The translations under genes and the position numbers were made by a program. From Microbacterium limosum (GTDB taxonomy: Bacteria > Actinomycetota > Actinomycetes > Actinomycetales > Microbacteriaceae): a stretch of DNA of 64,000 nt. The stretch covers positions 1,984,001 through 2,048,000 of the forward strand of contig NZ_CP137080.1 of assembly GCF_036324365.1 (NCBI RefSeq), read 5' to 3'. Below, one piece after another: positions 43,212-53,260 of the stretch. Positions within the stretch are counted from its first letter, which is position 1. The number at the start of each line of letters is the position of its first letter. Below the pieces are notes generated by a model. That model saw only the letters and a program-made list of their open reading frames with translations, was not told the origin of the DNA and did no database searches.

Positions 43212-43315
43212 CGAGGAGATCTGCCGAGGCGAGGAGATCTGCCGAAGCGAGGAGATCTGCCGAAGCGAGGAGCCCGGGGCCGGATCGGGTCCTCTCCCGA
43301 GCAGATCTCCTCGCC
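43212..43315. repeat. 18-base tandem repeat with an inverted copy
   Basis: CGAGGAGATCTGCCGA occurs at 43212-43227, 43230-43245 and 43248-43263 (period 18) with a partial fourth copy at 43266-43271. An inverted copy (GAGCAGATCTCCTCGCC) lies at about 43299-43315. The cluster follows the 3' end of the aldo/keto reductase gene and precedes the DUF255 promoter. The RNA would fold into a strong stem, a possible terminator. Confidence 0.8.
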
Positions 43316-43369
43316 TGGGCCGCGGTGCCCGCAGGACGACCGGGGCACGGGCGCCCTGCGGCGCGGGGG

Positions 43370-44215
<846 letters not shown>

Positions 44216-44218
<3 letters not shown>

Positions 44219-45547
44219 GGAACGCGGGAGCGGCAGCGGGTCGTGCAGCCCATAGACGTGCAGCGCTCCCGACCCGCCGGCGAAGAACGTGTCGAGCGTC
44301 GCGCGGGGCGGCACGGCGATGACCGAGACGACATCGCCCGGCAGCCGGTCGAGCACGGCGACCGTCGAGCTCGGCGACTTCGCGTCGGCGCCCGACGCCG
44401 CGCGGCTCACGCGCGCGAGCTGCGTGTGGGCGCGATAGCGCGGGTTCGCCGGCGCGACGTAGTTGCCCCACGCGCACAGCACTCCCGCGACGGATCCGGC
44501 GCCCACGGGCCGCACGTCGTCCGCGAGGGCGTGCTGGCCGTCGACGTTGAAGACGTAGCCGCCGGATGCCGCGGCGATCGCGTCGGCGCGCAGCGACGCC
44601 CCGCACGAGGGGACGAGCTGCAGTTCGAGGCCCTCGCCCGCGTCGCGGGGCCAGCGGTTGCGGGGCAGGCCGCGCCGCAACCGCCCGTCGGCGTGGTCGA
44701 GGCAGATCTCCACCCCCACGTCCACGGGGCATTCCGAGCCGGGATCCAGCCGCACGATCGCGTGCGCATCGCCGGCGCGGCGCTTGAGGTCTCCGCCGGA
44801 GAGGTCGACGAAGGCGTGCGCGACCATCTGCTCCGTCACGACGTCGTCGCGGCCCGTCGTGTCCCAGAGCACGAAGTCCTCGCCGGAGTCGAGGGACTTC
44901 TCGGTCGTGACGAGGCGCTCGGGGAAGGCGCCGGTGGGCGTTCCCAGCGCCGCGCCGCCCAGCACGAGCGCGCGGTTGCGCACCTGCACGACGGGGTGCG
45001 CATGACCCCACTGCAGGTAGTCCTCGACGATCTCGAAGATCTTCGCCTGGTCCTCCCCCGAGGCCTGCCGGTAGCGCCGCGCGAGATCGGCGACGACGCC
45101 GTTGCGCACGAGGGTCGTGGCGCGGGCGAAGATCTCCCGCGGGTCGTCGGCCTCGGCCGAGACCGCCGTGCCGAAGACGAACAGCCAATCGGCGTACTCG
45201 TCGGCGGGGAACTCCTCGGCGAGCCGCTCGATGAGCCCGTCGACGGGGTCGGGCTCCCCCGCGGCGTAGAGATAGGGCCCCTGCGGTCCGTGCCAGAAGA
45301 ACTCGGGCGCCACGAAGACGTTGAGCACCCCCGACTCCTCGGCCGGCAGGGCATCGCGCGCGGCGCGCACGGCGGCCCGCAGGACGCCGAGCCTGCCGGC
45401 GATGTCGGCCGCGGCATCCGGCAGACCCAGGTAGGTGCCGCCGACCGAGCCGCCCCCCGACGGGGAGCCCAGCGGGGCGACCTGGGCGGGGCCGGTCGGG
45501 ATCGCGAAGCCGATGAAGCGGACGCGCTGCCAGCCCGGGTGCACCAT
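44216..45547 (-). CDS. Nitrilase-superfamily-like carbon-nitrogen hydrolase, divergent
   Basis: A 443-residue protein, much longer than the usual 260-330 for single-domain members. A plausible Glu-Lys-Cys triad is present: Glu82 in VFVAPEFFWHG, Lys217 in VTTEKSLDS and Cys282 in VGVEICLDH. The extra length is an insertion between Glu and Lys (about residues 90-190) and extended loops. No signal peptide is visible. The substrate is unknown and catalytic competence is inferred from motifs only. ATG 45547 follows TAGGCT by 7 bases. It is divergent from hrpA. Confidence 0.7.
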
Positions 45548-45554
45548 GGCCCTC

Positions 45555-45560
45555 AGCCTA
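45555..45560 (-). promoter_or_regulatory. -10 element of the nitrilase-like gene, leaderless type
   Basis: TAGGCT on the minus strand, 7-base spacer, ATG 45547. Confidence 0.55.
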
Positions 45561-45577
45561 GGGGCGGCGGGGCGCTC

Positions 45578-45583
45578 TACGAT
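45578..45583 (+). promoter_or_regulatory. -10 element of hrpA
   Basis: TACGAT, then 8 bases and ATG 45592. The spacer contains GGAAGG, so a very short leader with a weak ribosome-binding site is also possible. Confidence 0.5.
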
Positions 45584-45591
45584 GGAAGGCC

Positions 45592-48500
45592 ATGTCCGCG
45601 CCCGCCCTGCAGATCTCCTACCCGCCGGAGCTGCCCGTCAGCGGCGCGCGGGAGGAGATCGCCGCGGCGATCCGCGACAACCAGGTCGTCATCGTCGCCG
45701 GCGCGACCGGTTCGGGCAAGACGACGCAGCTGCCGAAGATCTGCCTCGAGCTCGGCCGCGAGAGCATCGCGCACACGCAGCCGCGGCGCATCGCCGCGCG
45801 GACGATCGCCGAACGAGTGGCCGAGGAGCTGCACGTCGAGCTCGGCACGACCGTCGGCTACAAGGTGCGCTTCACCGACAAGGTGGGCGCCGACACTCGC
45901 GTCGCGCTGATGACCGACGGCATCCTGCTCAACGAGATCCACCGCGACCGGCTGCTGCGCCGCTACGACACGATCATCGTCGACGAGGCCCACGAGCGCA
46001 GCCTCAACGTCGACTTCCTGCTCGGCTACCTGCGCCGCATCCTCCCGGATCGCCCCGACCTCAAGGTCGTCATCACGTCCGCGACGATCGACCCGCAGAG
46101 CTTCGCCGAGCACTTCGCGGATGCCGCGGGGCGACCCGCGCCCATCATCGAGGTCTCGGGCCGCACCTACCCCGTCGAGATCCGCCACCGCCCGCTCCTG
46201 GCCGACGACGAGGTGCCGGCCTACGACGTCGACGGCGACGAGATCGCCGGCGTCGTGGCCGCCCTGCAGGAGCTCGACCGCGAGCCCCGCGGGGACGTGC
46301 TCGTCTTCCTCCCGGGCGAGGCGGAGATCCGCGACGCCGCCGACGCCGTGCGAGCGGCCTACAGCGGCGCGGCATCCCCCACCGAGGTGCTGCCGCTGTT
46401 CGGGCGCCTGAGCGCCGCCGAGCAGCACCGCGTGTTCGAGCGGTCGACGGTCGCGGGCGTGCGGCGCCGCGTCGTGCTCGCCACCAACGTCGCCGAGACG
46501 AGCCTCACGGTTCCGGGCATCAAGTACGTCGTCGACACCGGCACGGCGCGCATCTCCCGCTACAGCAACCGCGCCAAGGTTCAGCGGCTCCCCATCGAGC
46601 CGGTGTCCCAGGCCTCCGCCCAGCAGCGCTCGGGGCGCGCCGGCCGCACGAGCGACGGCATCGCGATCCGCCTCTACGGCGAGGAGGACTTCGCGGGGCG
46701 CCCCGAGTTCACCGAGCCGGAGATCCTGCGCACGAGCCTCGCCTCCGTCATCCTGCAGATGCTCGCGCTGGGCTTCGGCGACATCCAGGCGTTCCCCTTC
46801 CTCACGCCGCCGGACTCGCGGGGCGTGCGCGCGGCGCTCGACCTGCTCGTCGAGCTCGGTGCGGTCACGGTGCGCGCCGGGGCGGAGCCCCGGCTGACCA
46901 AGACGGGGCGCGAGATCGCGCGGATGCCGATCGACCCCCGATTCGCGCGGATGCTGATCGAGGCGCAGCGCCAGGGCACGACCGACGCGATGCTCGCGAT
47001 CGTCGCGGGCCTGTCGATCCAGGACGTGCGCGAGCGCCCCGAGGCGGAGCGGGAGCAGGCCGACCGGCTGCACGCGCGGTTCACCGACCCCACGAGCGAC
47101 TTCCTCAGCCTGCTGAACCTGTGGAACCACCTGCGCACGCGGGCGTCCGAGCTCGGCTCGAGCGCGTTCCGGCGGCTGTGCCGCGCGGAGCACCTCAACT
47201 ACGTGCGCGTGCGCGAGTGGTTCGACGTGCACCGCCAGCTGCGCACCCTCGTGCGCCACCCGGGCGGGCGCGGCGGCTCCGAGCGGGCGCCGCGCGAGGA
47301 GACCACGACCGCCGACCCCGACGCGATCCACCGCGCGATCCTCTCGGGGCTGCTCTCCCACATCGGCGTGCTCGACGCGCGCGCTCTCGCGAAGGCCTCG
47401 AACGAGCGCCGCGACCGGCGCCCCGCGCCCGCCGAGTACCTCGGCGCCCGCGGCATCCGCTTCGCCGTCTTCCCCGGGTCGGGGCTGAAGAAGAAGCGCC
47501 CGCAGGCGGTCATGGCCGCCGAGCTCGTGGAGACCTCGCGCCTGTTCGCGCGCACCGTGGCCGCGATCGACCCGGCGTGGGCCGAGCCGCTCGCGGGCGA
47601 CCTCGCGGGGCGTCAGGTGAGCGAGCCGCACTGGTCCAAGGATGCCGGCGCCGCCGTCGCGTTCGAGAAGGTGACCCTCTTCGGCGTCGAGATCATCCCC
47701 CGGAGGCGGATCCAGTACGCACGGATCGACCGCGACGGCGCGCGAGAGCTCTTCGTGCGACACGCGCTCGTCGAGGGCGAGTGGGATCCGTCGGTGCTCG
47801 ACAAGCGGCTCTCGGCGTTCGTGCGCGCGAACCACGAGCTGCGCCGGCGGCTCGAGAAGCTCGAGGAGCGGGAGCGTCGCCGCGACATCCTCGTCGGGGA
47901 CGAGGCGGTGTTCGCGTTCTACGACGCGCGCGTGCCGCGGGACGTCTTCGACGTGCGCTCGTTCGAGCGCTGGTGGCGCGAGCAGCAGTCCCGCACCCCC
48001 CACCTGCTCACCATGCGCCAGAGCGACCTGGCCCCCGAGGAGGCGCGGGCGGATGCCCGCGACTTCCCCACCCGGTGGGTGCAGGGCGACCAGACGCTGA
48101 CGCTCGCGTACCGCTTCGAGCCGGGCGCCGACGACGACGGGGTCAACGTCGTCGTCCCGCTTCCGCTGCTGCAGGGACTGCGCCCCGACGGGTTCGACTG
48201 GCAGGTGCCGGGCATGCGCGCGGAGCTGATCGCCGCCATGCTGCGCGCCCTCCCCAAGGCGATCCGGCGCAACGTCGTGCCGGCCGCCGATTGGGCCGCG
48301 CGCTTCGGCGACGAGCTCGCCGGGGCGGGCCCCGAGTCGCACGAGGGGCTGCCGCCGTCCGCGATGGTCGACGCGCTCGCCCGCCTCGTGCAGCGGGCGG
48401 CGGGCCAGCCGGTGACGGCGGCCGACTTCGAGGTCGAACGCGTGCCCGCCCACCTGCGCATGGCGTTCCGCGTCGTCGACGGGCGCGGGCGCACGGTCGG

Positions 48501-49527
48501 CGCGGGGCGGGACCTCGCAGAGCTGCAGGCCCGCCTGGCGGGCCGGGCCCGCGAGAGCGTCGCGGCGCGCATCACCGGCGCCGGAGCCGCCCCCGCCGCG
48601 CGCGTCGCCGGAGCCCCGGGGCCGGGTGCGGAGACATCGGGAGCCGTCGTCGCCCTTCGCGAACGCACGGGGATCACGTCGTGGGACCTCGGCGACCTGC
48701 CCGAGGTGATCGACACGAGGGTCGCCGGCGGCGTCGTGCGGGGATACCCGACGCTCGTCGACGAGGGGGCCTCGGTCGCGCTGCGGGTCGAGAGCACGCC
48801 CGAGGCCGCCGAGCGCGAGCTGCGACGCGGCATCCGTCGTCTCATGCTGCTGGCCGTTCCCTCCCCCGTGTCCTACGTGCAGGAGCACCTCACCGCCAAC
48901 GAGAAGCTCGCCCTCGCAGCCTCCCCCTACCCCTCGGTCAAGGCGCTCATCGAGGACTGCCGCGCCGCCGTCGCCGACGAGGTGATCGAGGGGGCCGCGC
49001 ACGGGGGCCCGGTGCGGGATGCCGCCGCCTTCGCCGCAGTGCAGGGCGCCTTCTCCGCCGCCGTCGTCGAGCGGCTGTTCCAGACCGTCTCGCTCACGGC
49101 CCGCATCCTCACGCTGCTGCGCGACGCCGAGCGCGAGGTGCGCTCGGCGAACTCCCTCACGCTACTGCCGGCCCTGAACGACGTGCGCGGACAGCTCGCG
49201 GGGCTCGTCTTCCCGGGATTCGTGCTGCGCACCGGCACGGCACGGCTCGGCCACCTGCCGCGATACCTCGACGGGGCGCTCACGCGCCTGCGCGGCCTCG
49301 CCGACAACGCCGGCCGCGACCGGCAGCGCCAGAGCGAGATGGAGCGCGCCCTCGCCGCGTACGCCGAGGCGGGCGGCACGTTGCCCCCGGCGCCGGATGC
49401 CGCGGCATCCCTCGTGCGCACGCGCTGGCTGCTCGAGGAGCTGCGCGTGAGCCTGTTCGCGCAGCAGCTGGGAACCTCCGAGCCCGTCTCGCTCCCGCGC
49501 ATCGCGAAAGCGCTGCGCGGCGGATAG
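45592..49527 (+). CDS. hrpA: ATP-dependent RNA helicase HrpA (DEAH box)
   Basis: A 1311-residue DEAH-box helicase, the expected length for the long bacterial HrpA. The helicase core has Walker A GATGSGKTTQLP (about residues 38-49), DEAH in IIVDEAHERSLN, SAT in VVITSATIDPQSF, and motif VI SAQQRSGRAGRTSDG. The HA2 and OB-like parts follow, and the C-terminal DUF3418 region spans the last 550 residues. HrpA resolves stalled or collided ribosomes in E. coli. The TAG stop lies inside the -10 element of the next gene. Confidence 0.96.
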   Translation: MSAPALQISYPPELPVSGAREEIAAAIRDNQVVIVAGATGSGKTTQLPKICLELGRESIAHTQPRRIAARTIAERVAEELHVELGTTVGYKVRFTDKVGADTRVALMTDGILLNEIHRDRLLRRYDTIIVDEAHERSLNVDFLLGYLRRILPDRPDLKVVITSATIDPQSFAEHFADAAGRPAPIIEVSGRTYPVEIRHRPLLADDEVPAYDVDGDEIAGVVAALQELDREPRGDVLVFLPGEAEIRDAADAVRAAYSGAASPTEVLPLFGRLSAAEQHRVFERSTVAGVRRRVVLATNVAETSLTVPGIKYVVDTGTARISRYSNRAKVQRLPIEPVSQASAQQRSGRAGRTSDGIAIRLYGEEDFAGRPEFTEPEILRTSLASVILQMLALGFGDIQAFPFLTPPDSRGVRAALDLLVELGAVTVRAGAEPRLTKTGREIARMPIDPRFARMLIEAQRQGTTDAMLAIVAGLSIQDVRERPEAEREQADRLHARFTDPTSDFLSLLNLWNHLRTRASELGSSAFRRLCRAEHLNYVRVREWFDVHRQLRTLVRHPGGRGGSERAPREETTTADPDAIHRAILSGLLSHIGVLDARALAKASNERRDRRPAPAEYLGARGIRFAVFPGSGLKKKRPQAVMAAELVETSRLFARTVAAIDPAWAEPLAGDLAGRQVSEPHWSKDAGAAVAFEKVTLFGVEIIPRRRIQYARIDRDGARELFVRHALVEGEWDPSVLDKRLSAFVRANHELRRRLEKLEERERRRDILVGDEAVFAFYDARVPRDVFDVRSFERWWREQQSRTPHLLTMRQSDLAPEEARADARDFPTRWVQGDQTLTLAYRFEPGADDDGVNVVVPLPLLQGLRPDGFDWQVPGMRAELIAAMLRALPKAIRRNVVPAADWAARFGDELAGAGPESHEGLPPSAMVDALARLVQRAAGQPVTAADFEVERVPAHLRMAFRVVDGRGRTVGAGRDLAELQARLAGRARESVAARITGAGAAPAARVAGAPGPGAETSGAVVALRERTGITSWDLGDLPEVIDTRVAGGVVRGYPTLVDEGASVALRVESTPEAAERELRRGIRRLMLLAVPSPVSYVQEHLTANEKLALAASPYPSVKALIEDCRAAVADEVIEGAAHGGPVRDAAAFAAVQGAFSAAVVERLFQTVSLTARILTLLRDAEREVRSANSLTLLPALNDVRGQLAGLVFPGFVLRTGTARLGHLPRYLDGALTRLRGLADNAGRDRQRQSEMERALAAYAEAGGTLPPAPDAAASLVRTRWLLEELRVSLFAQQLGTSEPVSLPRIAKALRGG

Positions 49528-49530
49528 CGT
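49525..49530 (+). promoter_or_regulatory. -10 element of the quinone oxidoreductase gene, formed by the hrpA stop codon
   Basis: TAGCGT: TAG (49525-49527) ends hrpA, then the 6-base spacer GAAGGC and ATG 49537. Confidence 0.6.
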
Positions 49531-49536
49531 GAAGGC

Positions 49537-50478
49537 ATGGCACACGCGATCACGTACTCCTCCCACGGCGGCCCCGAGGTCCTCCAGCTGACCGAGGTGC
49601 CGGCGCCCCAGCCCGGGCCCCGGCAGCTCGTCGTGCGCGTCGAGGCGGCGGGGGTCAACCCGATCGATGCGAAGCTGCGCTCGGGACGCCGGGCCTCCTC
49701 CCCCCTCAGCGCGCCGCGCCGCATCGGGCGCGACGGCGCGGGGGTCGTCACCGCCGTCGGCGCCGAGGTCTCCGGGTTCGCCGTCGGCGAGGCCGTGGTG
49801 TTCCACGACACGAGCGGGTCGTACGCGAGCGAGGTCGTCGTGGAGGCGGCCCACGCCGTGCCGCGCCCGCCGCGCGTCTCGGCCGCCGAGGGCGCCGGCA
49901 TCGGCATCCCGGTCGGCACCGCCTATCAGTGCCTGCGCTCGCTCGCGGTGCGCGCCGGCGACACGCTGCTCGTGCACGCCGGGTCCGGCGCGGTCGGGCA
50001 GGCCGCCATCCAGTACGCCGCGCTGTGGGGCGCCCGTGTCGTGGCGACCGCGAGCGAGCGCCGCTTCGATCGGGTGCGGGGGCTCGGCGCCACGCCGGTC
50101 GCCTACGGCCCCGGCCTCATCGAGCGCGTGCGCGAGGCGGCGCCGGAGGGCGTCACCGTGGCACTGGATGCCGCGGGCACCGACGAGGCGATCGAGGCCT
50201 CGCTCGAGCTCGTCGCCGACCACGCCCGCATCGCCACGATCGTTCGCGGCGCGGACGCCGCGGGCTTCGGCATCCGTGCGTTCTCGGGCGGCTCGCCCGA
50301 ACCGCTCACCGACGTCGAGCTGGGCTGGCGTGCCGAGGCCCTGCCGGTGACGGTCGCCCTGCTGGCGGCGGGGGCGTTCTCGATCGAGGTGGGCCCCTCG
50401 CTTCCGCTGTCCGACGCCGCAGAGGCCCACCGTCTCCTCGAGCGGGGCGTCGACGGCAAGATCGTCCTGGTGCCCTGA
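49537..50478 (+). CDS. NADPH:quinone oxidoreductase-type medium-chain dehydrogenase
   Basis: A zinc-free medium-chain reductase of 313 residues. The N-terminal GroES-like domain contains EAAGVNPIDAKLRSG and RIGRDGAGVV; the Rossmann domain contains VHAGSGAVGQAAIQYAALWGARVVATAS. The zinc-ligand Cys/His pairs of alcohol dehydrogenases are lacking. It likely reduces quinones or activated alkenes. ATG 49537 is nine bases after the hrpA stop. The next gene starts 82 bases downstream with its own promoter-like element. Confidence 0.9.
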   Translation: MAHAITYSSHGGPEVLQLTEVPAPQPGPRQLVVRVEAAGVNPIDAKLRSGRRASSPLSAPRRIGRDGAGVVTAVGAEVSGFAVGEAVVFHDTSGSYASEVVVEAAHAVPRPPRVSAAEGAGIGIPVGTAYQCLRSLAVRAGDTLLVHAGSGAVGQAAIQYAALWGARVVATASERRFDRVRGLGATPVAYGPGLIERVREAAPEGVTVALDAAGTDEAIEASLELVADHARIATIVRGADAAGFGIRAFSGGSPEPLTDVELGWRAEALPVTVALLAAGAFSIEVGPSLPLSDAAEAHRLLERGVDGKIVLVP

Positions 50479-50548
50479 CGCCGGCACCGCCGCGGGAGCT
50501 CGTGACACACGGCGACACACGCATTGCCGCTCGGCGGCGGGTCCGTGT

Positions 50549-50554
50549 GACGAT
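50549..50554 (+). promoter_or_regulatory. Possible -10 element of metY, leaderless type
   Basis: GACGAT, 6-base spacer GTGGGC, ATG 50561. It is less canonical than the TAG-type elements. A short CACACGG/CCGTGTG inverted repeat lies just upstream; no SAM riboswitch is seen. Confidence 0.4.
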
Positions 50555-50560
50555 GTGGGC

Positions 50561-51898
50561 ATGAGCGATACCCGTGATCCCGCGCGCCCGGATGCCGCGG
50601 CATCCGCCTTCGCGACCCTTCAGGTGCAGGCCGGCTACACGCCGGGAACGGCGCAGAACACGGCCGTGCCGCCCATCTATCAGTCCAACGCCTACGAGTT
50701 CCCCTCGCTCGCCCACGCGCGCGACGTCTTCGCGCTGCGTACCCTCGGCAACGTCTACAGCCGCACCTCCAACCCGACGCAGCTCGTGCTGGAGGAGAGG
50801 ATCGCCCGGCTCGAGGGCGGCCGATCCGCCGTCGCGGTGGCGTCCGGGCAGGCGGCCTCCGCGGGCGCCATCCTCGCGCTCGCCTCGCAGGGGCACCACG
50901 TCGTCGCGGCGCGGCAGCTGTACGGCGGCACCGTGGACCTCCTCGCGGACTCGCTCGCCGACCTCGGCATCGACGTGACGTTCGTCGACCAGGACGATCT
51001 CGACGGGTGGCGCGCGGCCGCCCGCCCCGAGACCCGCGCCTTCTTCGCCGAGTCGATCACCAACCCGCTGGCCACGGTGCTCGATGTGCGCGCGGTCGCC
51101 GACATCGCGCACGAGGCGGGCGTGCCCCTCGTGATCGACAACACGGTGGCGACGCCCTTCCTGCTGCGCCCCGGCGACCACGGCGCCGACCTCGTCGTCC
51201 ATTCCGTGACGAAGTACCTCGGTGGGCACGGCACCGCCCTGGGCGGCGTCGTCGTCGACATGGGGCGCTTCGACTTCGGCGCCGATCCGCGGCGCTGGCC
51301 CCAGTTCACACATCCCTCCCCGCGTTTCGGCGACCAGGTGCTGTGGGAGCGGTTCGGCCCCACCGGTCAGGCGCTCACGGTGTATCTGCGTTCGAAGTAC
51401 GTGCACGACTTCGGGCCGACCCTCTCGGCGTGGAGCGCTTTCCAGCTCCTCCAGGGGATCGAGACACTCGATCTGCGCATGCGCCGCCACAGCGACACGG
51501 CCCTCGAGGTGGCGCGGTTCCTGGCGCAGCGCCCCGAGGTCGCCCGCGTGCACCACCCCGGGCTCGAGGGGAGCCCATGGCACGCCGCCGCGCAGCGCTA
51601 CCTGCCGCGGGGCACATCCGCCGTGTTCGCGTTCGACCTCGTCGCGACCGAGGACCCCGCCGCCGACGACGCCCGCCTCGAGCGGGTGATCGACGCCCTG
51701 CGGGTCGTGCGCCTGGCCGCGAACATCGGGGATGCGCGCAGCATGGTCTCGCACCCGGCATCCATGACGCACGGTCACATGAGCGCGCAGCAGCTCGCTC
51801 AGGCGGGCATCTCCCCCACGACGATCCGGCTCTCGATCGGCCTCGAGGATCCGGCCGACCTCATCGCCGATCTCGCCCGCGCGCTCGACGCCGCCTGA
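50561..51898 (+). CDS. metY: O-acetylhomoserine aminocarboxypropyltransferase / cysteine synthase
   Basis: PLP enzyme of the Cys/Met metabolism family that makes homocysteine from O-acetylhomoserine and sulfide. The 445-residue product has [22 protein letters not shown], the YGG segment of the PLP phosphate site ([10 protein letters not shown]), [13 protein letters not shown], and the PLP Lys in [17 protein letters not shown]. The C-terminal SLGD-like region reads [24 protein letters not shown] 50561 is preferred over GTG 50555 on promoter spacing. It is convergent with the sugar transporter permease, with a bidirectional terminator between. Confidence 0.94.
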   Translation: MSDTRDPARPDAAASAFATLQVQAGYTPGTAQNTAVPPIYQSNAYEFPSLAHARDVFALRTLGNVYSRTSNPTQLVLEERIARLEGGRSAVAVASGQAASAGAILALASQGHHVVAARQLYGGTVDLLADSLADLGIDVTFVDQDDLDGWRAAARPETRAFFAESITNPLATVLDVRAVADIAHEAGVPLVIDNTVATPFLLRPGDHGADLVVHSVTKYLGGHGTALGGVVVDMGRFDFGADPRRWPQFTHPSPRFGDQVLWERFGPTGQALTVYLRSKYVHDFGPTLSAWSAFQLLQGIETLDLRMRRHSDTALEVARFLAQRPEVARVHHPGLEGSPWHAAAQRYLPRGTSAVFAFDLVATEDPAADDARLERVIDALRVVRLAANIGDARSMVSHPASMTHGHMSAQQLAQAGISPTTIRLSIGLEDPADLIADLARALDAA

Positions 51899-51910
51899 CG
51901 CCGCCGCGCG

Positions 51911-51973
51911 GAACGCCTCCGTTCGCGCTGCTCACCCCGTGATACGGGGCGCGTGACGCGAACGGAGGCGTTC
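51911..51973. terminator. Bidirectional terminator between metY and mmsB
   Basis: Perfect 17-base arms at 51911-51927 and 51957-51973 (GAACGCCTCCG... and complement), with an inner stem CCCCGT/ACGGGG at 51935-51940 and 51944-51949. It lies between convergent stops at 51898 and 51992. No T-run is present on either strand. Confidence 0.8.
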
Positions 51974-51991
51974 TGCTGCGGGACGCCGGCG

Positions 51992-53236
51992 TCAGCCGGC
52001 CGAACGGCGCTTGTTGTAGACGTCGAAGGCGACGGCCAGCAGCAGCACGAGGCCCTTGACGGCCTGCTGCCACTCGATGCCGATGCCCATGATCGACATG
52101 CCGTTGTTGAGCACGCCGATGATGAGACCACCGATGATCGCGCCGCCGATCGTGCCGACGCCGCCCTGCACGGCCGCGCCGCCGATGAACGCCGCCGAGA
52201 TCGCCTCGAGCTCGAAGCCGTCTCCGGCCTTGGGGCCCGCGAGATTCAGGCGCGCCGTGAAGATGAGGCCCGCGAGCGCCGCGAGGAAGCCCATGTTCAC
52301 GAAAAGCCAGAAATCCACCCGGCGGGTCTTGATGCCCGACAGCTCCGCCGCGTGACGGTTTCCGCCGATCGCGTAGATGTGACGGCCGAACACCGTGCGG
52401 TTCATCACGACGCCGTACACGAGCACGAGCACCGCGAGGATGATGAGCGTGACGGGGATCCCCTTGTAGGTGGCCAGCGAGTACGCGAAGAACGCGATGG
52501 CGGCCGAGATCAGCACGAGCTTGGCGGCGAACCACACCATGGGCTCGACGTCCTGGCCGTACTTCTGACGGCCGCGGCGGGTGCGCAGCTGCTGCGTCAC
52601 GATGAGCACGATCGCGAGCACCCCGACGCCGAGCGTCATCAGGTCGGGGTCGCTCTCACCGAAAAGGCCCACGACGAAGCCGTTGCCGAGCGCTCGGTAT
52701 TCGGCGGGGAACGAGCCGATGTTGGCGTTTCCGAGGACGACGAGCGCGAGGCCGCGGAAGATGAGCATGCCCGCCAGGGTCACGATGAAGGCGGGGATGC
52801 CGACGAAGGCGATCCAGAAGCCCTGCCACGCCCCGACGAGGGCGCCGATCGCGAGGGAGAGAACGACCGCGAGCCACCAGGGCAGACCCCAGTTGACCGC
52901 GAAGACACCCGAGCACGCGCCGACGAAGGCCGCGACCGAGCCGACCGAGAGGTCGATGTGCCCGGCGATGATGACCATCACCATGCCGATGGCCAGCACG
53001 AGGATGTACCCGTTCTGCACGACGAGGTTGGAGATGTTCTGCGGCCGCAGCAGAATGCCCTCGGTCAGGATCGCGAACAGCACGATCACCGCGAGCAGCG
53101 CGAGGAAGATGCCGTTCTTGCCGAGGTCGGACAGGACGTGGCTCAGCCACGACGTGAACCGGTTCTCGGTGGGGTTGATGCTCGCACCGACGGCGGTGGA
53201 CTCGGTGGAGGGAGGGGTGTTGGTGGAATTGGACAT
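51992..53236 (-). CDS. mmsB: Multiple-monosaccharide ABC transporter permease
   Basis: A 414-residue permease of the ribose/xylose branch (BPD_transp_2), also known as GguB. It has about 10-12 helices and hallmarks MVMVIIAGHIDLSVGSVAAF, TLAGMLIFRGLALVVLG and the late IGGAAVQGGVGTIGGAIIGGLIIGVLNNGMS. ATG 53236 has AGGAG at 5-base spacing, better than GTG 53242. It is the last gene of the araD-chvE-mmsA-mmsB operon, 24 bases after mmsA. Confidence 0.93.
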   Translation of the reverse strand: MSNSTNTPPSTESTAVGASINPTENRFTSWLSHVLSDLGKNGIFLALLAVIVLFAILTEGILLRPQNISNLVVQNGYILVLAIGMVMVIIAGHIDLSVGSVAAFVGACSGVFAVNWGLPWWLAVVLSLAIGALVGAWQGFWIAFVGIPAFIVTLAGMLIFRGLALVVLGNANIGSFPAEYRALGNGFVVGLFGESDPDLMTLGVGVLAIVLIVTQQLRTRRGRQKYGQDVEPMVWFAAKLVLISAAIAFFAYSLATYKGIPVTLIILAVLVLVYGVVMNRTVFGRHIYAIGGNRHAAELSGIKTRRVDFWLFVNMGFLAALAGLIFTARLNLAGPKAGDGFELEAISAAFIGGAAVQGGVGTIGGAIIGGLIIGVLNNGMSIMGIGIEWQQAVKGLVLLLAVAFDVYNKRRSAG

Positions 53237-53260
53237 TGTCACTCCTGTGTGCCGCCGCGC

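Noticed and set aside
43212-43263. Possible CRISPR array
   Set aside because: Units are 16-18 bases directly in tandem with two-base gaps, no unique spacers and no cas genes.
45577-49002. Very long antisense frame opposite hrpA (about 1140 codons)
   Set aside because: It has no recognisable domain and hrpA fills the region with all helicase motifs; stop-poor antisense frames are expected at this GC content.
50479-50560. SAM riboswitch before metY
   Set aside because: Only 82 bases are available; no multi-helix riboswitch fold is recognisable, only a short CACACGG/CCGTGTG repeat.
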